Origin: CAYNUJ01 sp964573255
GTDB lineage: Bacteria > Bacteroidota > Ignavibacteria > Ignavibacteriales > Melioribacteraceae
Length of the DNA stretch: 64,000 bases
NCBI GenBank assembly: GCA_964573255.1
Contig: CAZNJB010000003.1
Location: 62,001-126,000, forward strand
Reading direction: 5' to 3'
Part shown: positions 9,211 to 18,806 of the stretch, one piece after another
How the letters are laid out: every line of letters begins with the position of its first letter
Position numbering within the stretch: the stretch's first letter is position 1
Translations under genes and position numbers: made by a program
Notes under the pieces: generated by a model
Database searches by the model: none
Seen by the model: only the letters and a program-made list of their open reading frames with translations
What the model was told of the DNA's origin: nothing

Positions 9211-9947
9211 AATCAATTGAAATAAAAAATCTTACAAAAAGTTTCAACGGTTTTACTGTGCTGGATAATATTTCTCTTTCTGTGAAAGAGAGTGAAAATT
9301 TTGTTGTCTTCGGAAGAAGCGGCAGCGGGAAAAGCGTTCTTTTAAAATGCATTATCGGATTATTGAAACCGGATAAAGGCAAAATAATAATAAAAGGAAC
9401 TGAAGTAACAAACTTGCCGAATAAAGAGCTGAATGATTTAAGAAAAAGACTCGGATTCCTATTCCAAGGCGGAGCTTTATATGACTCTATGACGGTAAGA
9501 GAAAACTTGGAATTTCCGTTAAGAAGACATTACAATTTTACGGATGACGAAATTAATCAGAAAGTTGAAAACACTTTAGAACTGGTCGGACTTAAAGAAG
9601 CTATAGATAAAATGCCAAGCGAACTTTCCGGCGGAATGAGGAAGAGGATCGGATTAGCGCGTAGTATAATTACCGAACCGGAAATAATGCTGTACGATGA
9701 ACCGACAACTGGACTGGACCCGCTAACTTCGAAAGAGATCAGTGTTCTTATAAGAGATTTACAGAATAAATTGAAAATGACTTCCGTTGTTGTAACACAC
9801 GATTTGATCTGCGCTAATATTATAGCCGATAATGCAATATTTTTGAAAGACGGAAAAATTAAATATAGCGGAACAATCAAGGAATTAATGAATTCAGAAG
9901 ATATTTTCTTGAGAAACTTTTTTAGTTATGAATTAGTAACTTCCTAA
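9198..9947 (+). CDS. MlaF-type ABC transporter ATP-binding protein
   Basis: ATPase of the MCE/Mla lipid transporter. The 249-residue protein has Walker A (GRSGSGKSVLLK), Q-loop (LFQGGALYDSMTVREN), the ABC signature LSGGMRKRIGLARS and Walker B plus D-loop (IMLYDEPTTGLDP), followed by the switch histidine in VVVTHD. The SGGMRKR form of the signature is typical of MlaF. The ATG at 9198 is chosen over the in-frame TTG two codons earlier. It overlaps the permease gene by 13 bases. Confidence 0.95.
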   Translation: MADLKSIEIKNLTKSFNGFTVLDNISLSVKESENFVVFGRSGSGKSVLLKCIIGLLKPDKGKIIIKGTEVTNLPNKELNDLRKRLGFLFQGGALYDSMTVRENLEFPLRRHYNFTDDEINQKVENTLELVGLKEAIDKMPSELSGGMRKRIGLARSIITEPEIMLYDEPTTGLDPLTSKEISVLIRDLQNKLKMTSVVVTHDLICANIIADNAIFLKDGKIKYSGTIKELMNSEDIFLRNFFSYELVTS

Positions 9948-9958
9948 CGGAGTTTGAT

Positions 9959-11002
9959 ATGTTAAAGCACTTTGAAGGCGCACGTTTAGGTATTTTTATT
10001 TTTGTTGGAACCATCTTACTTGTTATAGCAATATTTTTAGTCGGCAATAAAGAATCCATTTTTACCGAAAGTATTACAATTAGAACTTATTTTACAGATG
10101 TTGCCGGCTTAAGAACCGGTGCATCCGTTCGTTTAAGCGGAATGAATATAGGTAATGTAAGCAATATTACGCTTGTACCGGATACAACGGGAAGAGTTGA
10201 AGTTACTATGAGGATAAATAAAGATTTACGCCAGTTCATCAGACTCGACAGTGAAGCAAGCATTGAAACCGAAGGATTGGTTGGAAGCAAGATTGTCAGT
10301 ATTTCAGCCGGCTCACCCGATATGGAAATAATTGAAAATAACGGAGTAATCCGTGCAAAAGCGCCTTTAAGTTTTTCAAAAATAATTGAAGAGAGCCAAG
10401 GCGTTATCGGTTACTTAAAGACTCTTACTAAGAACCTCTCCGAAATAGTTGAAAAAGTCAATGCAGGAAAAGGAACGATAGGTAAGATTATTAATGACGA
10501 AGAACTTTATTATTCAGCTGTTGAAATAACTAAATCGGCGGATTCCAGTCTGGTACAAATGACACTTAAACTCAATGAAATCACTGACTTCATCGTTGGT
10601 TTGGGAACCGGAGTGGAAAGCATTGTGAGTAACGTAGACAGTTCAGTATCCGATATTAAAAATTTAATCTCTACCGTTGAAAACGGTGAAGGTGTTTTAG
10701 GTGCACTCATTTCCGATAGAAGTGCGTACGATTCGATAAAAACAGTTATTAATAATTTGGTTGAAACAACACAATTTGCGAAAGAAGGAACGAAAAACTT
10801 TTTGGAAAATATGGAAGCATTAAAACACAATTGGTTATTTAAAGGATATTTCGAAGAAAGAGGTTATTGGAAAAAAGAAGAATTTGAAACTCAAATAGAT
10901 AAGAAGATTGACTCACTAAAAGCCACTACAATAAATTTGCAGCAGCAATTAAACGAATTGAATTTATTGAAACAGAAAATTGACCGTCTGCAAAATAAAT
11001 AA
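9959..11002 (+). CDS. MlaD/MCE-family lipid-binding protein
   Basis: Membrane-anchored MCE protein, the periplasmic substrate-binding part of the transporter encoded just upstream. The 347-residue protein has one N-terminal membrane helix (about 11-28), one MCE domain (about 38-118: YFTDVAGLRTGASVRLSGMN) and a long helical C-terminus (from about 135). That helix contains KVNAGKGTIGKIINDEEL and ends in a coiled-coil-like stretch. It starts 11 bases after the ATPase stop with an AACGGAG ribosome binding site. Confidence 0.92.
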   Translation: MLKHFEGARLGIFIFVGTILLVIAIFLVGNKESIFTESITIRTYFTDVAGLRTGASVRLSGMNIGNVSNITLVPDTTGRVEVTMRINKDLRQFIRLDSEASIETEGLVGSKIVSISAGSPDMEIIENNGVIRAKAPLSFSKIIEESQGVIGYLKTLTKNLSEIVEKVNAGKGTIGKIINDEELYYSAVEITKSADSSLVQMTLKLNEITDFIVGLGTGVESIVSNVDSSVSDIKNLISTVENGEGVLGALISDRSAYDSIKTVINNLVETTQFAKEGTKNFLENMEALKHNWLFKGYFEERGYWKKEEFETQIDKKIDSLKATTINLQQQLNELNLLKQKIDRLQNK

Positions 11003-11081
11003 AATCCGTACCAAAAATATTTTGAAAGTAATTATTACAGTTACAAATATTGCCTTCCGTAGGACTTAGTAAGAACCGGTT

Positions 11082-11089
11082 TATATTTG
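11082..11089 (+). promoter_or_regulatory. TATATTTG promoter box before MATE gene
   Basis: TATATTTG fits the Bacteroidota -7 consensus TAnnTTTG and lies 28 bases before the MATE start codon, in the 115-bp gap after the MCE operon. No matching -33 element at the standard distance was found. Confidence 0.35.
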
Positions 11090-11117
11090 AATTTCAGAAA
11101 TTACATATCTTTAAACA

Positions 11118-12458
11118 ATGAATTCCTATAAACAGCACATAAAAGAAACCGTAAAACTTGCAATTCCAGTCGCTCTGGGTCAACTCGGTCAAATAATGTT
11201 CGGTGTAGTGGATAGTCTTATGGTAGGACGTGTAGGCGCCGAACCACTTGCCGCATCGGCATTAGTTAACGGTTTATTCTTTTTAATAATGGTTTTGGGA
11301 ATTGGATTAAGCATGGCAGTAACTCCTTTGGTCGCAATTGCTAAAGGAGGGAAAAACCATCAAGAGTGCGGAATAATATTACGGCAGTCTCTTCTGGTAA
11401 ACGTAGTCTTCGCTATTATTCTGAATGTAATTATTTATTTTATGGCCGAAGCAATTCCATTTCTCGGTCAATCTGCTGAAGTAACAAGGCTTGCAATTTC
11501 TTATATGCACATCTTAAGCTTTTCAGTTCTTCCTTTTATGCTGTTTCAAACATACAGACAATTTGTAGAAGGATTATCCGATACTAAGCCACCGATGTAC
11601 GCCGCATTAACCGCCAATATTGTCAATGCTCTCGTTAATTACGTTTTAATATTCGGTAAGCTCGGTTTCCCTGCAATGGGGTTAGACGGCGCAGGAATTG
11701 CAACTGTTTCCACACGAAGTTTTATGGCAATGTTCATTATCTACTACGTAATTAAGAACGCAAAATACAAAGAATACGACCCGTCACTAAAGTTCAAGCG
11801 AATTGATAAAATAATAATAAAGAAAATAATTTCTATCGGTTTACCGAGTGGATTTCAATATGCATTCGAAGTTGGCGCATTTGCCTTCGCTGCAGTTATG
11901 GTTGGATGGATTGGCGCTACTGCTCAAGCAGCTCATCAAATTGCTATTAATTTAGCTTCAATTTCTTATATGGTTGTTCTCGGTATCTCATCTGCCGGAA
12001 CAATAAGGGTCGGTGGAAAGTTAGGAGAAAAAGATTATCAAGGTGTTCGCAAAGCAGGTTTTTCTGCATTGTTACTGTCGGTTTTATTTATGACTTCGAC
12101 AGGGTTATTATTTATTCTGTTGCGATATTTCCTGCCCAAACTTTATATTGATGATCCTACCGTCATTCAAACTGCCGCTACTCTTTTGTTAATCACGGCA
12201 GTATTTCAAATTGCCGACGGAATACAAGCTGTTGGTTTGGGAATATTACGAGGATTAACAGATGTTAAATTTCCGTTATATATAGCAATATTTGCCTATT
12301 GGGTAATATCACTGCCAACTGGTTACATTTTAGGATTTATATATGAGTTGGGAGCTGTAGGAATTTGGATCGGATTATCAACCGGTTTATTTTCAGCTGC
12401 TATTCTTCTTTCCGTAAGGTTTCATATTAAAACCAAATCTCAGCTTAAATCTCAGTAA
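11118..12458 (+). CDS. MATE-family multidrug/cation efflux transporter
   Basis: A 446-residue inner-membrane antiporter with about twelve spans in two homologous halves. The N-terminus (LAIPVALGQLGQIMFGVVDS) and the motif LVGRVGAEPLAASAL-like stretch are typical of the NorM/MATE family; the second half repeats the pattern (IGLPSGFQYAFEVGAFAFAA). It would export cationic drugs or metabolites using a sodium or proton gradient; the substrate is unknown. Its 3' end overlaps the convergent purine permease gene by seven bases. Confidence 0.93.
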   Translation: MNSYKQHIKETVKLAIPVALGQLGQIMFGVVDSLMVGRVGAEPLAASALVNGLFFLIMVLGIGLSMAVTPLVAIAKGGKNHQECGIILRQSLLVNVVFAIILNVIIYFMAEAIPFLGQSAEVTRLAISYMHILSFSVLPFMLFQTYRQFVEGLSDTKPPMYAALTANIVNALVNYVLIFGKLGFPAMGLDGAGIATVSTRSFMAMFIIYYVIKNAKYKEYDPSLKFKRIDKIIIKKIISIGLPSGFQYAFEVGAFAFAAVMVGWIGATAQAAHQIAINLASISYMVVLGISSAGTIRVGGKLGEKDYQGVRKAGFSALLLSVLFMTSTGLLFILLRYFLPKLYIDDPTVIQTAATLLLITAVFQIADGIQAVGLGILRGLTDVKFPLYIAIFAYWVISLPTGYILGFIYELGAVGIWIGLSTGLFSAAILLSVRFHIKTKSQLKSQ

Positions 12459-13753
12459 GGATAAAATATATAAAACAGCACAGAAAATATAAACATCACC
12501 CACACCCCGGCGGTAATTTCTTTTAATTTCCCGGCAGCTATTTTTGTAATCGGATAGATCACAAAACCGGCAGTCATTCCTATCCCAATATTGTATGTAA
12601 AGCTCATCAAAGTAATAGTAACAAAAGCCGGAATGACTTCGGTATAATCGTCGAAATTTATTTCTTTAATTGGAGAAATCATAAGCATGCCAACAATAAT
12701 AAGTGCACTTCCGTAAGCAAAAGCCGGAATAACGGTAAACAATGGCGAAAAGAAGAGAGCAATTAAAAACAATAAAGCGGTAACAACCGCAGTAAATCCC
12801 GTTCTGCCTCCTGCTTCAATACCCGCAGCAGATTCGATATACACACCAGCAGTAGTTGTTCCGAGTAATGATGCAACAACTGTAGATAAGGCATCGCATA
12901 GAAAGGGTTTTTCGATTTCGGGCAAATTTCCGTTCTCGTCCAACAAATTCGCTCGATATGACATACCGATAAGTGTTCCCATTGTATCCAAAAAATCCAT
13001 CACTAATACGGTAAGTATAACTGCAAAAAATCCCCAGCTCAACGCTCCAGCAATATCAAGTTGAAACAAAGTAGGTGAAATATCTGGCGGCAAACTGACG
13101 ATACTTTTGGGAAGTTCGGTGACACCATAAATCATTCCGATAGCTGTCGTTAAAACTATTCCAATCAAGATTGCCCCGTTAACTTTTCTTATCATCAATA
13201 GACCGGTAACAATAAATCCGAAAATTGCCAAAATAATTTTTGCAGAGTGGAAATCACCGACGTGTACAGGAGCACCTTTTACACCGAGAGTAACAATACC
13301 AGTATCATTTAGCCCAATAAAAGTAAGAAACAGTCCAATACCAACGGCAAAAGCTATTTTTAAACTTTGCGGGACCGCTTCGGCAAGCCAGGTTCTAATA
13401 TTAAATAATGTAAGAATCGTAAAAAGAACACCGCTAATGAATATAGCTCCAATTGCCGTCTGCCAACTATACCCCAGAACATTTACAACAGTATAAGCAA
13501 TAAATGCATTTTCACCCATATAAGGAGCAATAGCAAACGGACGCTTTGCATATATTCCCATTGTAAGAGTTCCGAAGAAGGCAGTTAAAATAGTAGCGAC
13601 TAAAGAAGGACCGAATGGAATACCTGCAGCTTCTAATATTTTGGGATTAACAACTATTATGTATGCCATTGTGATAAAGGTGGTCGCACCTGCAGTAATT
13701 TCGCGTCTGAAATTAGTATTGTATTTATCGAATTCGAAATACTTTGAAATCAT
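12452..13753 (-). CDS. NCS2-family guanine/hypoxanthine-type permease
   Basis: A 433-residue purine transporter of the AzgA-like branch of the NCS2 family, with about 12-13 membrane segments. The recognisable start is REITAGATTFITMAYIIVVNP, and the mid-protein carries TTTAGVYIESAAGIEAGGRT, the substrate-binding region containing the conserved glutamate and E-A-G-G-R-T motif. It follows the nitroreductase on the same strand after 48 bases. It likely brings in adenine, guanine or hypoxanthine by proton symport; the exact base is inferred. Confidence 0.93.
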   Translation of the reverse strand: MISKYFEFDKYNTNFRREITAGATTFITMAYIIVVNPKILEAAGIPFGPSLVATILTAFFGTLTMGIYAKRPFAIAPYMGENAFIAYTVVNVLGYSWQTAIGAIFISGVLFTILTLFNIRTWLAEAVPQSLKIAFAVGIGLFLTFIGLNDTGIVTLGVKGAPVHVGDFHSAKIILAIFGFIVTGLLMIRKVNGAILIGIVLTTAIGMIYGVTELPKSIVSLPPDISPTLFQLDIAGALSWGFFAVILTVLVMDFLDTMGTLIGMSYRANLLDENGNLPEIEKPFLCDALSTVVASLLGTTTAGVYIESAAGIEAGGRTGFTAVVTALLFLIALFFSPLFTVIPAFAYGSALIIVGMLMISPIKEINFDDYTEVIPAFVTITLMSFTYNIGIGMTAGFVIYPITKIAAGKLKEITAGVWVMFIFSVLFYIFYPY

Positions 13754-13801
13754 ATTACACCCAATTATAATAGAACTAAAAGGATATTACATTTTATTAT
13801 T

Positions 13802-14480
13802 CTAGAGGAATGTCGATATCTTCTCTAAAGTTTTCTTACTAATATTAGGAACAACGGCATCGTCTGCAGGGTGACCAACTACTAAGATCAGAAAAGGTTT
13901 TTCATATGAAGGACGATTTAAAATTTTATTTAAAAAATTCATCGGACTCGGAGTATGCGTAAGTGAAACTAATCCGCTTAAATGTATTGCGGTTATTAAA
14001 AATCCCGCTGCCAGTCCAACAGACTCTTTAGTATAGTAGTGTTTAATTTTTTTGCCGTTTTCATCTAAATCATATTTCTTTTCGAATATTGCAATTAGTA
14101 CAGGAGCTTTTTCGAGGAAAGGTTTGTAAGCATCCGTACCGAAAGGCTCTAACGCATCAAGCCAATCCTCGGGAGCCTTTCCACCGTAAAATTCACGCTC
14201 TTCTTTCTCTGCTCCTTCGCGAATTTCTTTTTTAATTTTACTATCTGTTACCACAACAAAATGCCAAGGTTGCATATTTGCCCCGCTTGGAGCAGTTCCG
14301 GCAATTCTCAAACAATTCTCAATTATTCTCAATTATTCTCAAATCTACCGGTTTATCGGAGAACATTCTAACTGTACGACGCTTCTTCATATCGTCTAAT
14401 AATCTCTTCGATATTTCAATCATCTCTTCGTCAGAGTAATCGAATGCAGGTAGATATTTAATAAATTTTTCTTCAGCCAT
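13802..14480 (-). pseudogene. Nitroreductase-family gene, frameshifted by a 10-bp tandem duplication
   Basis: From the ATG at 14480 the frame reads MAEEKFIKYL, then RRTVRMFSDKPVDLRIIEN, the usual nitroreductase N-terminus, and hits a TGA at 14321-14319. The remainder (GTAPSGANMQPWHFVVVTD onward, to 13802) is in another frame. Between them are two adjacent copies of GAGAATAATT (minus strand, 14340-14321). Removing one copy restores a continuous 222-residue protein of normal family length reading RIIENCLRIAG. The downstream part could still be read from a TTG at 14332, but would lack the N-terminal FMN-binding arginines. It starts one base after the upstream APC gene's stop. This may be a true mutation, a phase-variable repeat or an assembly error. 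Confidence 0.85.
14321..14340 (-). repeat. 10-bp tandem duplication inside nitroreductase
   Basis: Two perfect head-to-tail copies of GAGAATAATT on the minus strand (AATTATTCTC on plus), followed by the related GAGAATTGTT. The unit is not a multiple of three, so each gain or loss switches reading frame. Confidence 0.95.
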
Positions 14481-14481
14481 T

Positions 14482-16566
14482 TTAAGTCAAACTTTCCTTT
14501 AATATTTTTAATTTTTCAGTTTCACCAATTATTAAAATCTTATCACCGGCTATTAATTTAGTATTGCCATATGGAACAATAGATTTCTGATCACGTGTAA
14601 GCAGAGTAACTAAACAACCTTTCGGTAAATTTAATTCTTTCAATTGTTTTCCAATTAACTTAGAAGTCGGATCGTCCTTCTTTATTTGAAGTGATAAAAA
14701 TCTGTCGTCATGAAGCAAAGCTTGTTTTATTTCTAATTCATTTATGGCTTCATTCCATTCCTTCACAAAACTATCATCCTCTACCCTGCCGGCAATTTGA
14801 GCCAGCATTCTTAAATGCTGAGCAGGATTGCTATCCGGACTAACGAGGAAAAACATTGCATTAACTTTTTGTTCTTCTTCCTCTTCGTGTGTTATGGGAT
14901 TAACAAGTGTAATCATCACACCTTTTTTGGCTCTAACTAAAACCATTTCCGTTTGAGAAACTTCTTTAGCCCTAAAATGCGGAAGCGCCACACCTTTGGT
15001 TACTGGAGTAGCTCCTATTCTCGTACCTTCCATAATTTGTTCGGTAATAACTTCTGCGCTTAATGGGATGGTTTTTTCCAGCCATTTTGCAGCTTTTGCA
15101 ACAACATCTTCGAAAAGCATTTCTTCATTTAGATCTATTACTTTAGCTCTCGATACTACGTGTTCGAAAGGATCGTCTTTACGCAAGCCCTTTTCTTTCA
15201 TTATGCCCCTCAATTCGGAATCGAGTGCATCATATCTTTGGCGCCCTAATCTTTCGAATACATGATAAATTGCCCCGACTCTCACCACCCTTTTACGCGC
15301 ATAAAACCAATACCAAAGAATACAAACTAAAAGTAGGAAAGAAGAAAATAGTATCGATAATAATCCTAGTCCGATGATAAGAATTAATGCCGTAATGATT
15401 CCGAATATTTGCATCCAAGGATAAAAAATGGAGGTAAATCCCGGATCATAAGATTCAATTTTGCTTTCTCTCATGATAATTACAGCAAAATTTATAAGAG
15501 CAAAAACAAGCAATTGAAATGAAGATGCCAGTTTTGCAATTGACATCGGATTTAATACAATCAGTAAAAATATCACCAATATCGATGTAAAAAGAATACC
15601 GTAAACCGGAACGCTAGCCTTATTCAATTTTCTGAAAAAATCCGGGAATATATGATCTCGACTCATTGCCAGAGGATATCTGGAAGCACTCATCATTCCA
15701 ACATTGGCAACAGAAACGAATGCAATAATTGCAGCGATACTGAGGAATATTTCTCCGGTTTTGCCAAAAATAATTTTTGCACTTGTGGCTACGGGAGTGA
15801 GATCGCCTTTAAGCATTTCCATAGGCTCCACACCCGCCATTACAAGTGTTCCCAATACATAAATAACTATTGAAACGGTAACTGCCATAAAAATTCCAAG
15901 TGTTAAATTCCTTTCCGGATTCTTAATTTCCTCCGCTAAACTGGCTACCTTTGTCAATCCGATATAACTGACAAACACCAATCCCGAAGTTGTAATGATG
16001 CTTGAAAAGCCTGAATCGAAGAAACCATCGAAATGACTGTAATTTATTTTTGGAATTCCACCCCCAATAAATACGGAAAGAATAAGAATTAAACTAACCG
16101 CCAAAATCATTTGGAAATTGCTTGTTTTTTTGGTGCCCAGCAAATTCAATAATGTTAATATCAGAGCAAACCCGATGGCAATAGGTTCTATTGGTAAGTC
16201 GGGAAAAAATATTTCGAGATATGCGCCCATACCAATTAGGGCAAAAGAAACTTTAAGAATAAATGTTAACCAAATTCCCAATCCACCAATAGTACCGAAA
16301 AATGGCCCAAGAGCACGGTCCAAAAAGAAATAGACACCTCCTGCTTTTGGCATTGCAGTAGCTAATTCAATTTTACTAAGTAATGCCGGAATTAGAGGTA
16401 TGACAGCTATAAAATAAGCAAGAACCATTGCCGGTCCGGAAATTTCAGCTGCGAGTCCGGGAAGAAGAAAAAATCCTGCACTAAGTGTTGTCCCTATAGC
16501 CATCATAAAAACATCACTCAGTCCTAATTCCTTTTTCAGTTTCCTGTGTTTTTTGCCTTGAACCAT
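14482..16566 (-). CDS. APC-family permease fused to PTS EIIA and RCK_C domains
   Basis: A 694-residue protein. Residues about 10-425 are an amino acid-polyamine-organocation transporter with about 12 membrane spans (GLSDVFMMAIGTTLSAGFFL start). Residues about 470-615 look like a PTS EIIA type-2 domain, with the phosphorylatable histidine context GVALPHFRAKE. Residues about 622-694 resemble a RCK_C/TrkA_C ligand-binding domain (TSKLIGKQLKELNLPKGC ... GDKILIIGETEKLK). Such tails are normally regulatory, suggesting the permease is gated by phosphorylation state and a nucleotide-type ligand; this is inference. Its stop lies one base before the nitroreductase start. An AAAGGAAG ribosome binding site precedes the ATG. 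Confidence 0.88.
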   Translation of the reverse strand: MVQGKKHRKLKKELGLSDVFMMAIGTTLSAGFFLLPGLAAEISGPAMVLAYFIAVIPLIPALLSKIELATAMPKAGGVYFFLDRALGPFFGTIGGLGIWLTFILKVSFALIGMGAYLEIFFPDLPIEPIAIGFALILTLLNLLGTKKTSNFQMILAVSLILILSVFIGGGIPKINYSHFDGFFDSGFSSIITTSGLVFVSYIGLTKVASLAEEIKNPERNLTLGIFMAVTVSIVIYVLGTLVMAGVEPMEMLKGDLTPVATSAKIIFGKTGEIFLSIAAIIAFVSVANVGMMSASRYPLAMSRDHIFPDFFRKLNKASVPVYGILFTSILVIFLLIVLNPMSIAKLASSFQLLVFALINFAVIIMRESKIESYDPGFTSIFYPWMQIFGIITALILIIGLGLLSILFSSFLLLVCILWYWFYARKRVVRVGAIYHVFERLGRQRYDALDSELRGIMKEKGLRKDDPFEHVVSRAKVIDLNEEMLFEDVVAKAAKWLEKTIPLSAEVITEQIMEGTRIGATPVTKGVALPHFRAKEVSQTEMVLVRAKKGVMITLVNPITHEEEEEQKVNAMFFLVSPDSNPAQHLRMLAQIAGRVEDDSFVKEWNEAINELEIKQALLHDDRFLSLQIKKDDPTSKLIGKQLKELNLPKGCLVTLLTRDQKSIVPYGNTKLIAGDKILIIGETEKLKILKESLT

Positions 16567-16596
16567 ACACTTCCTTTCAGATTAAATATTATTCAG

Positions 16597-16649
16597 TTGT
16601 AATAGATAGTTATAGGATTGTTAAATGTCAATCTAAACATCTATTACAA
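16597..16649. repeat. 11-bp inverted repeat with nested inner stem
   Basis: TTGTAATAGAT (16597-16607) and ATCTATTACAA (16639-16649) are a perfect 11-bp inverted repeat. The loop holds a second pair, GATTG (16616-16620) and CAATC (16629-16633). It fills the gap between the methyltransferase stop and the APC permease start. No T-run follows on the minus strand, so it is not a textbook terminator; an operator or RNA leader structure is possible. Confidence 0.6.
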
Positions 16650-16650
16650 T

Positions 16651-17613
16651 TTATTTATATGCAACTATCAAATTAGTTCCAAATCCGGTAGGCTTCAACT
16701 CAATACCTTTAAAATGAGCATTTTCAAGCCAAGCATTTATTTCGGAGAATTTGTAAGTCTTCCCCTTATCCGTACCAACCAGCATATTTAACGAAAATAT
16801 TGCAGCACTTAACGGTTCCGTTCCATTTTCATCTATTATAAATTCGTTTATTACTATTTGACCTCCACTATTCAAAGAGTCATATGTTTTCCCTATTAAT
16901 TCCTCATTTTCTTCGTAAGAATTGATATGCAGAATAGCCGATAGAATAGCAAGGTCATAACCGGATCCGAAATCGGCAATAAGATAATTGCCCGGAATAA
17001 AAGAAAACTTGGAAGAAAACCCCTCCTGCTCAATATACTTTTGGGCAATAGGAATGATATGAGGTAAATCTAAAAGAACCGCTTCGGCACCGGGAAGGTA
17101 TTTCAATATTCCCATTGAAAATATTCCGCTCCCTCCGCCAATATCAATAATTCTTTTAACTTCGGACAAATTAAGTAAATGAGGAATAATATCCGCTTGC
17201 TTACCTGCTCGGTAATGCATTGCCGCGATAAAAGATTCGGAAAAATCCTCAGAATTATCGACCTTTTTTATTTTACTCGTTAATTCACTCCAGTTTTTCC
17301 ACATATTGCTGTAATGTTTCAACGAGGCAATAAATTCAGGAGAATTTTCATTCAGGTATTTAACAGAATGTTGGGAATTGTAAAATTTACCCTTCACTTT
17401 ACCTAAATATCCGAGTGCAACCAATGCGTTTAATAATCGTTCGAGCGGTTCAATGTGGGAGTCAATTTTCTTTGCAATTTCATCGGCGGTGAGTAAATGG
17501 GAATCAATTAAAGTAAAAATTTTAAGCTCGATAGAAGTAAGTAAAATTCTACTTTCTTGAAAACCTTTGCATTTACTTATAATTTCATCCGGATTCGGAA
17601 TTCCGCCTTGCAT
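16651..17613 (-). CDS. SAM-dependent O-methyltransferase-like protein
   Basis: A 320-residue protein with the two-part layout of small-molecule O-methyltransferases: an N-terminal winged-helix dimerisation domain (about 15-90, ILLTSIELKIFTLIDSHLLT and DEIAKKIDSHIEPLERLLNA) and a C-terminal Rossmann methyltransferase domain. The SAM-binding glycine motif is IIDIGGGSGIFSMGIL (about 168-183), followed by an acidic residue at LLDLPH. This domain pair is seen in enzymes acting on plant-type or polyketide phenols, hydroxyindoles and bacteriochlorophyll/carotenoid intermediates; the substrate is unknown here. Confidence 0.85.
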   Translation of the reverse strand: MQGGIPNPDEIISKCKGFQESRILLTSIELKIFTLIDSHLLTADEIAKKIDSHIEPLERLLNALVALGYLGKVKGKFYNSQHSVKYLNENSPEFIASLKHYSNMWKNWSELTSKIKKVDNSEDFSESFIAAMHYRAGKQADIIPHLLNLSEVKRIIDIGGGSGIFSMGILKYLPGAEAVLLDLPHIIPIAQKYIEQEGFSSKFSFIPGNYLIADFGSGYDLAILSAILHINSYEENEELIGKTYDSLNSGGQIVINEFIIDENGTEPLSAAIFSLNMLVGTDKGKTYKFSEINAWLENAHFKGIELKPTGFGTNLIVAYK

Positions 17614-17678
17614 ATCTAACCCTGTAATACTTTTTAGAATGCAAAATACTAAAAAATTCAGAAACCGGAAGATGGAGA

Positions 17679-18614
17679 CTAAATTCTTCTTCGGAATCCC
17701 TCGCCTAAAACTTCGTGGACATTATTTATAATTACAAAAGCATCCGGATCAATTTCTTTCACCGATTCAGTTAATCGGGTAACTTCTTTAAGAGTTACAA
17801 CCGTTACAAGAACTTCTCTGTCTATATTCCTGTATAGTCCTCTCGATTTTAGCGCCGTAGCTCCGCGGCTAAACTGATTCAAAATCATTTCCGCTATTTT
17901 ATCATTTTTCTCAGAAATAATTGTCGCCATCCTCGCATAATCGAAACCGTCAATAATTACATCAATAATCCTAGATGATATAAATAGAAGGAAGATCGCA
18001 TAAAACGTTAATGATAATGCCGGACGATCCGGAGATAGACCCTTTATTTCAATTATAAATCCGGCAAGAACAATAACAATAAAATCTATAAGCAAAATTG
18101 CCTGACCCGGTTTAATTCCCAATCTTTTCTGCATAATTGCCGCAATTATATCCGAACCAGCAGTTGTCCCTTTAAATTTAAATATGATTCCCAAACCTAA
18201 ACCTATAAGCACAGCACTGATTATAATGAGAAAAAGGAAATCGTTATTCATTAAGTCTCTTATGGTTTGGGATTCTTGTAATTTAATAGAACCAAATCCC
18301 GGAATATCACCTCTGAAGAAATCAATAAAAAAAGAACTCACGGTAAATCCGTAAAATGTTCTCACTCCGAATCTTTTTCCTAATTCCTTAATGCCCCATA
18401 GATAAAGAGGAATATTTATCAGCCAAACGGTCAATCCAACAGGAATGCTTCCACTGCTAAGATAATGAATTGCCATAGCCAAACCGCTTGCACCACCCGG
18501 AACAACCTTCGCATCTACGAGAAAAACACCAATACCAATCGCCATCAATGCAGAGCCTACAGTAATCGCAAAGTAATCGATTACCGGATATTTTTTCAAT
18601 AATCTTTTTGCCAT
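17679..18614 (-). CDS. YitT-family membrane protein (DUF161/DUF2179)
   Basis: A 311-residue protein with five or six N-terminal membrane segments of the YitT type (GSALMAIGIGVFLVDAKVVP, then GGASGLAMAIHYLSSG), followed by a soluble C-terminal DUF2179 domain (about 225-305: GFDYARMATIISEKNDKIAE). The family is widespread in Firmicutes and Bacteroidota; its biochemical role is unknown. It is divergent from purM, with 250 bases of shared upstream DNA. Confidence 0.9.
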   Translation of the reverse strand: MAKRLLKKYPVIDYFAITVGSALMAIGIGVFLVDAKVVPGGASGLAMAIHYLSSGSIPVGLTVWLINIPLYLWGIKELGKRFGVRTFYGFTVSSFFIDFFRGDIPGFGSIKLQESQTIRDLMNNDFLFLIIISAVLIGLGLGIIFKFKGTTAGSDIIAAIMQKRLGIKPGQAILLIDFIVIVLAGFIIEIKGLSPDRPALSLTFYAIFLLFISSRIIDVIIDGFDYARMATIISEKNDKIAEMILNQFSRGATALKSRGLYRNIDREVLVTVVTLKEVTRLTESVKEIDPDAFVIINNVHEVLGEGFRRRI

Positions 18615-18806
18615 TTCTTTCTTATTCTTTCTACTTTTTAAAAAATAAAGCCGTAAAAATAAGAAGTTAGTAGACGATAAAGAAAGGGAAAATTTAATTT
18701 TTAGATTAAAATATTTTCATAAAGTAAAACATCAATTTTTTGTTTTATTATTCATCGGGAAAGAATAATAAGGATAATTATTTGGTAAAATTTCCATTAA
18801 ACCACA

